A stretch of DNA of 64,000 bases, from assembly GCA_022925895.1 (NCBI GenBank), contig JAKSYS010000013.1:213354-277353 (forward strand), written 5' to 3'. This DNA is from Fragilaria crotonensis. Taxonomy: Eukaryota > Bacillariophyta > Fragilariophyceae > Fragilariales > Fragilariaceae. The notes beneath the pieces were generated by a model that worked only from the letters and a program-made list of their open reading frames with translations, was not told the DNA's origin and did not search any database. This document shows, piece by piece, positions 41,685-52,329 of this stretch (within the stretch, counting starts at the first letter, position 1; each line of letters begins with the position of its first letter). Position numbers and translations under genes: made by a program.

Positions 41685-42759
41685 GGAAGGTCCGGCCTAA
41701 GCACGTTTCGCGATTAATAAAAATGTACCTTAAGGATGTGCGCGCCAGCCAATGACCGGCCGGCGTGATGAGAGCTTGTTAGGATCTGTGTCGTTTCATT
41801 TGAGCTGGCAAGGTTCAGCAAATGTCAGCAGATTTTCTTTGTCTCAGCAATTGTCGCCAGCTTTGCTTTTCGTCAGTGCGTGTCAGCAAACTTGATTCTC
41901 GTCAGCAACCGTCAGAAGATGTCAGCATCACCGTAGCTTTTGTACTAGAAAAAGCTCATTTTCGTCATCATAGGTCAGAAAATGTCAGCAGATTAGTTTT
42001 TCCTCAGGAAGGTCCGGCCCATGCACGTTCCAGCCGTACCGTTAGGGGCAGTTGAGTTTGCGCGTCAGCCTTGCTCCGATTTGCATGATGCGAGAATTTT
42101 AGCAATGGTAATGATCCATCCGAGCCGGCAAGGTTGCTGCATCGTAAGCAAATTTTTCTTGACAGTAAGCAAAATCAGTAAGCAAATTATGCCGGTAATC
42201 AAATTTTGTAAGCAAATTTTTTCTGTAAGCAAATTCTTCTTTGCTGTAAGTAAATTTTATTTAGGTGTTTGAAAATTAGTATATTTTTACGTAGAAAAGA
42301 CAGTCCCCGTACGCAAATTAAATCTCCCAGTAAGCAAATTTTGTAAGCAAATTTCTGCTTACAAAAGATTTGCTTATATGGTAAGCAAATTCCGTAAGCA
42401 ATTTCATTCCGTAAGCAATTTTTTTTCGCTGTAAGCAAATTTTCTTACAGACGTCAGCCGTGTCACCACCACGCCGGCACATCCAATTTTGCGCCAGCCA
42501 GACATCGATCGGAACTTGTTTCCCACCCGGCGGGCGCGCATACTTCCTTTATTCAGGACTACGCCCGTATTGCCGGACCTTCCAGCAGATGTCAGCAGAT
42601 TCGTTTTCGTCAGCACGTGTCAGCAAAACGAAGATGACGCTGGCATATCCAGTTTAGCACCAGCCAGACACTGAACGGAAATGAATTTTTCGACTCCGGC
42701 CAGCGCGTATTCGACCTTGATTCACGACTAATATAAGTGTCTATTGTGCCGGACCTTCC
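41685..42759. mobile_element. GGAAGGTCCGGC-family element, copy 2 (GTCAGCAGATT array), interrupted
   Basis: The left end GGAAGGTCCGGC is at 41685-41696 and its inverted partner GCCGGACCTTCC is at 42748-42759. The interior carries GTCAGCA-based words (GTCAGCAGATT, TCGTCAGCA) on both sides of a second element of the same family inserted at 42007-42583. Without the nested copy it is about 498 bp. In the paralogous unit the left flank GAATCTACA continues directly into GTACATACTAC (about 33866), which is the empty site. There is no coding capacity. Confidence 0.7.
42007..42583. mobile_element. GGAAGGTCCGGC-family element, copy 3 (GTAAGCAAATTTT array), nested
   Basis: A 577-bp element with a perfect 12-bp inverted terminal repeat (GGAAGGTCCGGC at 42007-42018, GCCGGACCTTCC at 42572-42583). 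Its left 150 bp resemble copy 1 (GGCCCATGCACGTTCCAGCCG, GAGCCGGCAAGGTT). Between 42140 and 42445 there are about 14 direct or inverted copies of GTAAGCAAATTTT. It sits inside copy 2 of the same family. The target duplication is unclear. Confidence 0.75.
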
Positions 42760-42986
42760 GGGAGGGCCGTGTATGTCCCCTAATCGAGCCGATCGAGCTT
42801 TTAAAAACATCGACTCCTTAAATTATATTGTAAATTAAATTACACATCGCAATTACCTAGGACTCTCAGGCTCCACCTCTGAGTATAGAAATACAGTACA
42901 CAGAATCAGTAGTAAGTAGAAGTCAGTACTCCCGTACACTACTGCAGGTGATGGCCGGCTCAATTAGGGGACATACACGGGCTCCC
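42760..42986. mobile_element. 227-bp MITE with about 31-bp terminal inverted repeats
   Basis: The left arm 42760-42790 and right arm 42956-42986 are inverted repeats. They share CCGTGTATGTCCCCTAAT and the following GAGCCG, with three or so mismatches. The element abuts the right end of the preceding GGAAGGTCCGGC element exactly, and it is absent from the paralogous unit. It has no coding capacity. A target duplication was not identified. Confidence 0.75.
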
Positions 42987-43140
42987 GACTTGTACCAGGT
43001 ACCAGTAGTTGTATAAGGCATTCGCTGCCTTAAATGGATTAAAAAGTCCATACGTGCTTTGTCATGTGTGTGATCGTGTTTCCCAATTCGCGAACAGTGA
43101 ATCCAAATCGCGAACAGTGAATCCAAATTCGTGCCCTCGT

Positions 43141-44115
43141 ATGGACCCTTACAACAATTTCAGAGTCGAGGCTCCAACGATGACGTTGATCAAGCCGACA
43201 GACATTATGCTTGGACGAGGCTCCACGTGTTACAACAACCCAGGCAACAAAGTGTTTCGTAAAGTGTTGAAGGAGCACGTAATCCATTACAGGAATCAAG
43301 CACTTCGGAGAGAAAAGGCAGCCTTAGTCAAAATGTTGGTTTCAAAGCTTGGAGCAATGGGTTATCGTTTTCTCCAGCAATCCTCAACTGGAACCTGGAT
43401 TGAAGCGCCTCCTCATATCGCCGAGAACAAGGTGGGTCACGGACTTCGAGACCTCCGCCTGTCAAATGCTAAGCTTAGGGACGACGTGAATGTACTTCCG
43501 AAGAACTTCCGTCCCTTCAATACAGAGCAAACGAACGCAGACCAGGTCATGCCAGTTATCACTGGGGAGGCACATACCACGGAGGAAATGTGCAGCATGG
43601 AGTCAGACAACACGGCCGCGATCACTATGGACGTGGACCCATATTTACACGGTCCGCCAACAAAGCTACAGCTCGATGCCAATTCATTGGTATCCTCCCC
43701 GACGAACATGGCTTTTGGATTCAGTTCGGCGCTGCGGGAATACCCTCTCGCTGACGGAGGAAGGGAGGAAGCGGATCCGTCATCCTTTGCCTATGTGTTT
43801 GAAGACGCTTCCGAGCGAGGCGCACATGGATCTCTTTGCTCCCCCGGCTCTGAGCCCGAACAACAGTTGGAGCATTTAGAACGAGGTTGGAACAACATAA
43901 CGGATACGTTGTTCCCGGCGACTGTTTCAGAAATGACTTGTGCAAGTCATCACGCTCACGGTCTGGATTCTGTGGGCGTGGCTTTCAACATGTATGCAGA
44001 CGTCTACGGTCGGTCTATTGGCAATATCTTTGTTGGCGATCCATATCAACCATCGGGGTGCGATGTGGACGATGCGCAGAGCCTTTGCCGCTGGTTCAGT
44101 AGTCACCTTTCGTGA
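43141..44115 (+). CDS. DUF6824-domain protein, copy D
   Basis: 324 residues from ATG 43141, uninterrupted. The domain order is the same as in copy A: short leader, DUF6824 (DIMLGRGSTCYNNPGN ... GYRFLQQSSTGTWIEAP ... LRD), then an acidic Ser/Pro-rich region with no known domain, ending CRWFSSHLS. It differs from A by scattered substitutions and by a leader shortened by 21 nt. It keeps the native 3' flank shared with copy B. The upstream direct repeats of GAATCCAAATCGCGAAC may be promoter-proximal or UTR sequence. A role in transcription is only inferred from the family's distribution. Confidence 0.82.
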   Translation: MDPYNNFRVEAPTMTLIKPTDIMLGRGSTCYNNPGNKVFRKVLKEHVIHYRNQALRREKAALVKMLVSKLGAMGYRFLQQSSTGTWIEAPPHIAENKVGHGLRDLRLSNAKLRDDVNVLPKNFRPFNTEQTNADQVMPVITGEAHTTEEMCSMESDNTAAITMDVDPYLHGPPTKLQLDANSLVSSPTNMAFGFSSALREYPLADGGREEADPSSFAYVFEDASERGAHGSLCSPGSEPEQQLEHLERGWNNITDTLFPATVSEMTCASHHAHGLDSVGVAFNMYADVYGRSIGNIFVGDPYQPSGCDVDDAQSLCRWFSSHLS

Positions 44116-45585
44116 TTGGAACAGTGCGGTTTCTATAGTAAGTCGAGCAAGCCTTTTGTGAAATTTGCGACATCGTGTTTCAATGGTCGTCGGTCACCAT
44201 TGTAGTTGTCTACGGAGTTTTCCCCCGTCGATATCGACGGCAAATGAGGAGTCCACAATCCTTTCGCATCCACAAGATCAGCACGGCATGCATGAAGAGA
44301 TGAGCATAGTGAATCTGTCGTAATTCCCTTTGTGCAAACTCGTCTCCTGTTCGGTCGATTGTGACGGTGGTGGGTTAGAATATTATATGGCATGGTGGAT
44401 CGTGAGAACCGTGTCGCGAGGGATCGGTTTGGCGGTAGCAGATGTCAAGAACCAGTCCACACAAGGTTCGTCAGTGTACATAAATCCGGGGGTGGACAAT
44501 TTGCCTATGCATTGGTGGCATCAAACCACAGTGCAAACATATCCTTCAATGGCACACAGAGCAAAAAAGAGGATTTTGATGAGCTTTTCAATGCTAGGGT
44601 AGAAGTACATGTTGGCCAGGTTCATTTCAGACACTGCGGTTAATAATGATAACGAAACTTTCATGCCTTTGGAATCCAATCTGGCTTAACCGAATAATGG
44701 AGGGAAAATGACTAAAGCGATGTGGCAGGTGCATGTGAGTACCACTCATGTGTGGCTTTAGTTCCTTTGATTTCTCTGCACCCAACAAGTTGGCCCATTT
44801 GGCCAGGTTCATTTCAGCCAGACACTGCTGTTGAGGGCTCATGTGCACCCAGAGCAAAGAAGAGGATTGTGTTGAGCTTTTTCAATGCTAGAGAAGTAGT
44901 ACATGTTGGCCAGGTTCATGTCAGACACTGCTGTTGAGAATATAAACCAAACTTTCATGCCTTTGGAGTCCAATCTGGCTTAGCGGAATAATGGAGGATA
45001 AACGACTTAAGCGAGGAGGCAGGTGCATGTGAGTACCACTCGCTCATGTGTCGCTTTAGTTGCTTTGATTTCCCTGGACCCAACTAGTTGGCCCATCTGT
45101 CCAACAAACCTCTCCACTTGCATCAACACAAAACTTCCCAGAATCTGCTTGTCCGCGCAAGTCCCAACAATAATGGTGCAGAGCGACCTCATCAATACAA
45201 GGCAATTGTGAGAAATGCGGGCTCTTTTGGGTAGAAGTGTGGTCTAGTAGGGCTCCCCCCCTAATGCTGAGATTGTGATGGGAGCAGGGGATGTTTGCAG
45301 AGAGTTAATCAAATGAAGCTGGTCCACCGAGTGATGAAGGTTGCTACTGTCATGCGGTGGTATCTGAACAGAGATGTACCAATGTGGTGCAAAAAATACA
45401 GTGAAAAAAGCATTGGAGGCTGTAGCATCAGCCAATGCTGGTGCCACAATCATCAATTTACAGGTGAATGAACTGCAATGATGGACAGAGATAACATTGT
45501 CATTGGATGCTGACACAGAAAACAAATGAAAATACAATTGTCTTCACTACTAGACATTGGACATCCTCTAACATGCCATTGCCAG
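44116..45585. repeat. 3' flank block shared by DUF6824 copies B and D (second copy)
   Basis: A near-identical copy of 35046-36535, including the internal about 280-bp tandem pair. It differs by a few indels, for example a short deletion near 44165 relative to 35095-35130. Homology ends at about 45585. Copy C has no counterpart beyond it. Confidence 0.85.
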
Positions 45586-46810
45586 GTGCTTTGCAATTAG
45601 CATTATTTCTGCTGATCATGACACCCAGATTGTTGGATGTGTGGTAGGTCTGAACAACGACCAGACATGTAGTCTGATGGGGTGGCTGGTGCAATGGCTT
45701 GTTCTATGGTGAGACCATTGACAATTACCTTCGTCGATTTTGTGGATTGACTATGCGATTAAATTAGTTATAATGAATTTCCTGTACTGGTAGGATATGG
45801 GATTGATCGGAAGTCAAAAAGTTATCTAAGCCATTTTGTCTGTTCACAATGGTAAATTTAGTGCAGCCGCAAGAAACAAAATGCATACCAACTTGACCGC
45901 ATCTTCAACAGTGCATTTTGTCAATGCCCTACTACCAAAAGATACTGACGCGGCTGCTGGACCTGTACGGCCTTTCTTACCTTTGCTTGACATGTTCCTA
46001 AAAGTGGACTTTACCTACGGACTTTAATGTAAGGCGAGAAAAAAATCAACATTTTTGAGCCGAGCACAGCGCCATCTTTTGAAAAAGACCTCCATACACG
46101 AACAATCTACGGTAACCCCATATCGGTTGCTGTGTCCAACAACTTTTGACTCGGAGAAATGATTGATCTTCGTGAATGGATAGGCTGAAATCACTCGATT
46201 CTCAATCTGTCCAGGTATACCCGTACTTTTGGCTGTCCAGGTACTATGTTTATGCTAGTATTATATCATAAATGTTACTGAAGTAACACTACGCTAGTAG
46301 ATTTTCCCTGACTAATGCTGAGTGCCACGACATGCTCTACGTAGTTTACTATCCAAAAGACCACTCCAATTGTAACAGTACATTCACGTGTTCTCCGTAC
46401 TATTTTTTATGGTGTATATTAGATGATCTGGAACACTATGGGTACTCAAAATTGGTGTTAAAATGTTACTACTTCCCTAAGTAGAACGTTACTCGAGTGA
46501 CATTCTCAGTGGTACTGTACTTCGAAAACCTCCGGGTTCGGAGGTCAAACCAGCAACATAAACATTCGACAACCAAACCAACGATCATGTTTGTTGTGTG
46601 TTGCTGTATGTATGAATACAAGTTCCTCATTTGTTTGAAGCTTGGCAGCACTGTTCTTTGATCCCAGTGTTGTCACAACATCTGGGACACTACCTTCAGG
46701 TGCCATTTCCTTACCTTGTTCACTGCTGTGGGCGCCATTTTGAGTTCTTTGGACTTCAGTCACCGTCAAGCTCACAATGGGTATTTTAAGCGAGAACCGA
46801 CTTGAAAAGA
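45586..46810. other. Intergenic, no supported gene
   Basis: Only short frames with no recognisable domain occur. GTAC-type words are seen at 46240-46520. Confidence 0.4.
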
Positions 46811-47560
46811 ATCAGAGTTGACAGGAAGTTTCAAGATGATTTCATGGCCTTGGATTAACTCAACATTCTCAAAATGGACAAGAATTGATTTAGTTGTGGT
46901 CCAATATTGGTGGGCGGAGAAATCGAGTCCGGATGCCGCGTTATGATGGTGCATGAGAATTAATAAAAAGAACCTAGTTATTTGGTTTTTCTCCGTCTTT
47001 GATCTTTCACCAAGACCAAAGTGAGTGCCCCCTTGTGGCCTACCCATATGATGGTGCGAGAGAAAATTGAATGTGAAGAAGCCAGCTTGCAAACAATCTG
47101 AGATGACAGGAAGTTGAAAGATGGTTTTCTTGCCTTGGATCACTTGAAATTCTCAAAACAGACAAGAATTGATTGCATGGTGATCCGATATGTGGCAAAA
47201 CAAAAAAGAGTCCGGATGATGCAGCATTGTGATGGTTTGAGAAGAGGAAAATGGAGTTTGAAGCAGCCAACTTGAAAACAATCTGAGTTGACAGAAAGTT
47301 TTGTGGTACTTCAGCAACCTTGGATCTGCTTCAAATTCTTCAAATGGACGCGAATTGATTGACTTGTGGTCCGATATGTGGCAAAGAAATAGAGTCCGGA
47401 TGATGCAGCATTATGACAGTGCCAGGCAAACATTTAGCTAACTTTGAAGCAGAAGACAAGCAAACAATCTGAGTAAAGAGAAAGTTGTGACGCATTTTTC
47501 TGAACCTGGATCAACTTGAAATTGTTAAAACTGACGCGAATTGATTGAGTTGTGGTCCAC
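46811..47560. repeat. 186-bp tandem repeat, four copies
   Basis: Units start at about 46811, 47095, 47281 and 47467, giving spacings of 284, 186 and 186 bp. The common order is ATCTGAGTTGACAGGAAGTT, TTGGATCAACTTGAAATTCT, GAATTGATTGA-TTGTGGTCC, TATGTGGCAAA and GAGTCCGGATGATGCAGCAT. The first unit has about 98 bp extra, bounded by ATGATGGTGC at 46943 and 47048. This is a satellite-like array with no coding potential. It lies next to the DIRS-like element. Confidence 0.8.
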
Positions 47561-47968
47561 TATGTGTTGATAGTTGATATACTAGTAGAAGCTGGAAGAG
47601 ACATGCGCCTTGAGCACACTCGGACAACTGGAGACGGGTGCGAAGACGCAGTGACGCACAGACGGCAGTATCCAATGAGTGTGCTATCGGCCTCCCGACT
47701 CCCGACACATTCAGATTTTTCAACCAATTACTAGATTTGCGCATGAACCAGTGCACGGTGGCGCGGTGATACGTTACTACCGAATCGACGTCTTGAATTG
47801 CAGCAACAGCAAACCCAGTCATTATTAAGGTTGATTCGCATCAACCAACGTCTACGAAGTGTAACGGAGCTCTAGCCAGAGCAACGAGCACGAGCGAGAC
47901 GACTACGATTCCTCGCTTAACCAGCACTGCCGGCACATACGCGAACGACGGTACCCGCCAACCGCATT

Positions 47969-50140
47969 ATGGCACAGCAGCATCCACTCTTCAATCCCCG
48001 TGAGTCGGCACCCGGCAGTTATCGGGAGCTCTACATGACAGCGGGGTACCAGAAAGGGGGACCGGTCCCGGCGCGCCTGATGGCCAGTTATCGGTTCACC
48101 GAGGCACTAGGCGGGGGCGAACGTCCGACACCCGCCAATCTCAAGGAACAAACCCTCGCACTCAGCGAGAGGCGTCCAGTCGCGTTTCTGTGCTTGTACC
48201 GCAAGACAGGTGCAACCAACGTAGAAGTGCGTATCCTCCATAGGATGTTGCGCTACTACGAACTACCTGGGGACAAAGCTGGTGGGGAGGCGGCGGACCT
48301 CAGCATGGGCCTACTCGGGGAAGTCCGAGCGGCACAGATTCCGGTGGTAGAGGTTGACAACTCGCTGTTCTCACTTATTGGAGGAGCGATTAGAGTTCCT
48401 ACAGTAGCCGTCATGCCGGAACTTCTGGCGCAGCGCCACCGGGCAGCTACCTAGGACCTTACGGAGCCGATGTCCCGGGCACCGAGCTCGTGCGCACCCG
48501 GGTAACCAGTAATCCCGACAAGTACGCCGCTGCATTGGTGCACCGGGATGGGGTTGCACCAGCAACGGCGTACCAGGAGCTTGCGGGCATGTTGGAAGCT
48601 GACGGCACAACGGAGGCGTGCGCTGACGTGCTCACCTGGCTTCGTGTCGCATGTACCGCAAGAGGAGGCGCGGGGGAGTTGGCAGCGATGCCAGCGGTGG
48701 CACAAGTCTTCACCTTGTTGCTGCTGCCAGACACTGTTAGCGACTACGTAACCAGTAAAGTGGCTGCTGGGGACCTTCCTGGTGGCCGCCAGCCACGAGG
48801 GCAGTCGGGGCCTGCCTGGGACCAGATGGTCCAAGCGGTGCAGCAGTTAGCCACAACCACAGCAGGAGGAGGGCGCGAGCAGCGCGAGCCAAAAGGCATC
48901 GCAGAGGCCTACCGCGAGACCTTTCCTGTGCTGCTCCGTTACTGTCAGGTGCAGACGGTGGATGAAGTGGCACCAATTTGGAAGCGCCTTTCCACCGGAA
49001 CGAAAGGCGAGCAGCAATCCATAATTCAGTAAGAGATGACTTGAGTGTGTGGAGGGCGGGGACTCACACAAGACTTGTACTGCCCTGTCGTGACAACGAA
49101 TTTGAAGCAGATGATCGCCAGCCTCAACTTCGCCAGTAACGGACCTGACGATCTAACCGCAGGGTGCCAGCCATTTCTGGTGGCCTATACAGGACGAGCA
49201 AACGACCACTATTGAGCACTGGATCACGCCATGGTGGCAAATCAGTTGGAGCAAGAAGGAACTGCGAATGCCACCCTCGCTGACATACGGGACATTCGTG
49301 ACAAGGAGAAGGTCAAGATGCCCCAGGATCTTCACCAGGTAAGCCTGGCGCTCCAACGTTACGCAGTCCTGGTGCACACCCTCTTCCAAGGGCCTGGGGA
49401 GCCCAATCCTTTTGTCCGGCGGTGCATGTGGCACTTAGCTAGCACGTACCATGAGCGGCTCCCCCACTTCCTTTCGCAGCATCAGACCCTCGCCGGCACG
49501 CCATGGGGTGAGATCTATCCGGCCCATGTCATCCGCAACGTGCAGATTCACGTTTATGAATACCTCCAAGCATTGCAGATCGGCGGAGTCCGCGACGGTG
49601 ATGGCACCATAGCGTTACCCTCCTTCCACGAGCTCCTCCGTGATTATCAGCGGGGCTCCTTTCACATGTCGCCGTCCTGGCTCCCCCGCCTCCCGGCCGG
49701 CGAGTGTCACAATGGACCCAGCGGTAACACTACTACCATTGTCGGGGGGAGGCAACACGGTGGGGACTCGCTCGACGCGAGCATCGATCGCGTCCACGAA
49801 GTCCGGACTCACGACAGCAGCCAGCGGCGGGCGCGCAGGCACGACCGCCACGGCGCAGAGTCGTACGTACGTAGCCAATACAGCACGCGACGCCGAGTTC
49901 GATGCCTTGCAGCTTTGCCCCCAAATGCGCGAGCTCCTGCGGGCGCATCCGCCTCCCGCAAAAGATTCAGGTAACGAGTTCTGTGTCTCGTGGTGGGGCC
50001 GTGGCGGCTGTTACACCAATTGTGGTCGAGCTGCCACGCATCGCTCCTTCGCAAATAGTGCAGCGCGGGGTCGACTGCTTGCACATGTCCGCGCGCATTT
50101 AGTGGCAGCACCGACGCAGTCACCCGCCGCTAACACTTGA
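47969..50140 (+). pseudogene. Gag-like region of the DIRS-like element
   Basis: Pieces from 47969-48454, 48490-49032, 49231-49700 and 49640-50140 lie in different frames but form one protein, starting at ATG 47969. There is no strong domain until the end, where CVSWWGRGGCYTNCGRAATH shows a Cys/His knuckle (Cys-Cys-Cys-His) that probably binds nucleic acid, as in retroelement Gag. The first part is a helical, Ala/Glu-rich region. Stops near 49030 and 49215 break it further. Confidence 0.6.
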
Positions 50141-50346
50141 CGGGTAGGCCAGGAGGGATCAGTTGCAGCTTCTGCGGATGCTCCCTGGCTACGACGCGCT
50201 CCGCCTTGGGCCAGCGACACTGATGGCAGCGAGGAGCGCACACCCAAACGGGCACGAGTAGGAACACGCCTCGGCCTCACACAGGCCGAGGCCACATTAC
50301 GTAAGTATGCATTGCACGCAGCATCTAAATTAGAACAACTTGGCGA

Positions 50347-51547
50347 TTGGCAGACCTTTGTACGACACGAGCGGCGACGAGCAGGCCAGACATTGGGCCC
50401 GGTGTGGCAAACCTGCCGCACAAGGCAGCCCGACTCATGGATCATCTTCGCCGCCGCGGAGCAGGAGTGCCTTTTTGCACCGGCCCGTGGACGGCCGACC
50501 AACTACGGTCGGCGGCGCGCAGGGGGTCGCACCGGCTCTCTACCCTATTTGCATTAAACGCAAAATTTGACAGTATCTCATACAGCACGGTACTGTAGAC
50601 ATTTGTGTACAGTACCATGGTTTAATGCATATTGGCATACTTTCATGCGTATTGGGTATTTATTCGGTCGCACCGGTCGGCCAAGAACGAAGTCGAGTTC
50701 GTCTGTCGGGAGATGCTGGAGTTCTGCGAACAAGGGTTCTGGACGGTCCTCCCCCTAGAGACGGCACTCACGCTCCGCACACTTGCGACTCTCACCACTT
50801 GGCGTGGTCCCACAACGCAACCGCCGCCCCCGGCTCATTGTGGATTACACCTTCTCAGGTGTCAACCCAGAGACATCACGGCTGGCACCCCACGAAGCCA
50901 TGCAATTCGGGAGGGCGTTGTCCCGCATGCTCGCCAGAATTGTCCACGCCGACCCCCGCTACGGGCCGGTGTACCTTGCAAAGTTTGACATCGCGGACGG
51001 CTTCTATCGTATCAGTCTCCGCCCGTACGACATACCCCGCTTGGGTGTGGTCCTCCCATCCACAACAGATAACCCAGTGGTTGCGCTCCCGTTGGCCTTG
51101 CCTATGGGTTGGGTGGAAAGCCCGCCTTATTACACCGCTGTGACCGAGACAGCCTGTGATCTACTCAACACCGTCCTGCGGCGCCACGTGGAATTTCCCC
51201 CACATCGACTTGAGGATCTGGCGGCCACGTTACCCTCGGACGCTACGCCCTTGACTGGTGCGCGGTGGCAAGGCTTGGCCTGCACAGGAGGCTCAGCGTG
51301 TCAGCCCCTGCCACCGGTCGCTTACGGCGACGTCTATGTTGACGCCTTCATATTAACGGCGCAGACGAAGCGCCATCAACAGCGTGTCTTGCGTGCTGTG
51401 CTGCACTCGATCGATACCCTGCTCCGCCCGCTGGACACCCAAGATCGAGCTAGTCGCAAGGAGCCCGTGTCCGTTAAGAAGCTGCGGCAAGGCGATGCGT
51501 GCTGGCTGACAAGCAAGACAGTGGCTGTTGGGTTGGGATCTTGTTGA
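50347..51547 (+). pseudogene. Reverse transcriptase of the DIRS-like element
   Basis: The N-terminal part (PHKAARLMDHLRRRGAGVPF, about 50415-50480) is separated by a 130-bp insertion (50536-50665) from the rest. After the insertion come FVCREMLEFCEQGFW, SPLGVVPQRNRRPRLIVDYT, then motif A AKFDIADGFYRISL, LPMGWVESPPYYTAVTETACD and the active-site region VYVDAFI. The consensus is YVDD, so the second catalytic Asp is Ala here (GAC GCC). The frame ends at 51547 after SVKKLRQGDACWL. The continuation LVDTVAGTLPQHRRDRLYEL lies in another frame at 51537. The protein would make cDNA from element RNA. This copy cannot. Confidence 0.75.
50536..50665. mobile_element. 130-bp MITE inserted in the RT, 11-bp target duplication
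   Basis: GGTCGCACCGG occurs at 50525-50535 and again at 50666-50676. Removing the 130 bp between them plus one copy restores the RT reading frame exactly (RRGSHR-SAKNEVEF). The insert is AT-rich in a GC-rich host, has inner inverted words GCATTAAAC (50551) and GTTTAATGC (50620), and imperfect inverted ends. It has no coding capacity. The long direct repeat suggests a Mutator-like or similar source. Confidence 0.8.
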
Positions 51548-51837
51548 CACCGTCGCGGGCACCCTCCCGCAGCACCGACGAGACCGCCTCTACGAGCTTC
51601 TTGATTCCTTCCTTCCACACGACGTCGTATGCCACGCCCGACTGGCGCAGACTCTAGGCGAGCTGCGCCGATGGCGATCGCGCTGCCCGGCGCACGTGGT
51701 ATGTTCTCCTAACTACAGGACGCCTTTCGAGGAGACGACAGCACGCGTGTCCGCCTGACCCGCCGCGTCTTTGATAGCCTCGCGGATTTCGGGCACTTGC
51801 GGACTCCATCCGCGATCGGCCCACGCGCTTCCGCGAA

Positions 51838-52314
51838 GTGGTTCCAGTTGGGGCGCCTGTGGCCCACGGAGCATGTGACGCTTGTCGCCACGGTATGGGC
51901 GGAGTTTGGTTCCTTGCTTCCGGTGCGCCTGTTGTTTGGCGCGCACCCTTCCCACTCTCGATTCAGAACCGACTCGTCACTAGCGATAATCGGCAGGGCA
52001 CCGTCTCCATTTCCGATTTGGAGTTGGCTGGCACGCTGGCGCATAAAGACATCTTGGCACGCCTCACTTGCGTTGCCGAATGCCCAATTTGGTTGGCCGG
52101 CGATAATCGCGCTTCCCTTTCATGGGCCACCAAAGGTTCCTCGACCGCCACTACTGCCCGTGCCTATTTGCTTCGGCTCAGCGCCCTGCATCAACGTCAT
52201 TTTCGCTACGTTTCGTCCCACGACTTTATCGCCGGGAAGGCTAGCGTAATGGCAGACGACGCCAGTCGACGCTGGGACTTAACGGATGCTGATCTTGTCT
52301 CTCGCTCCCTTTAA
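51838..52314 (+). pseudogene. RNase H domain of the DIRS-like element
   Basis: The domain reads CDACRHGMGGVWF, then SISDLELAGTLAHKDILA, IWLAGDNRASLSWATKGSS and ASVMADDASRRWDL. These give the catalytic series of Asp, Glu, Asp and Asp expected for RNase H in this retroelement group. It degrades the RNA strand during cDNA synthesis. It lies directly after the RT linker and ends with a stop at 52314. The order after RT supports a single Pol polyprotein in the intact ancestor. Confidence 0.72.
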
Positions 52315-52329
52315 TTCTACCTATCCCCA

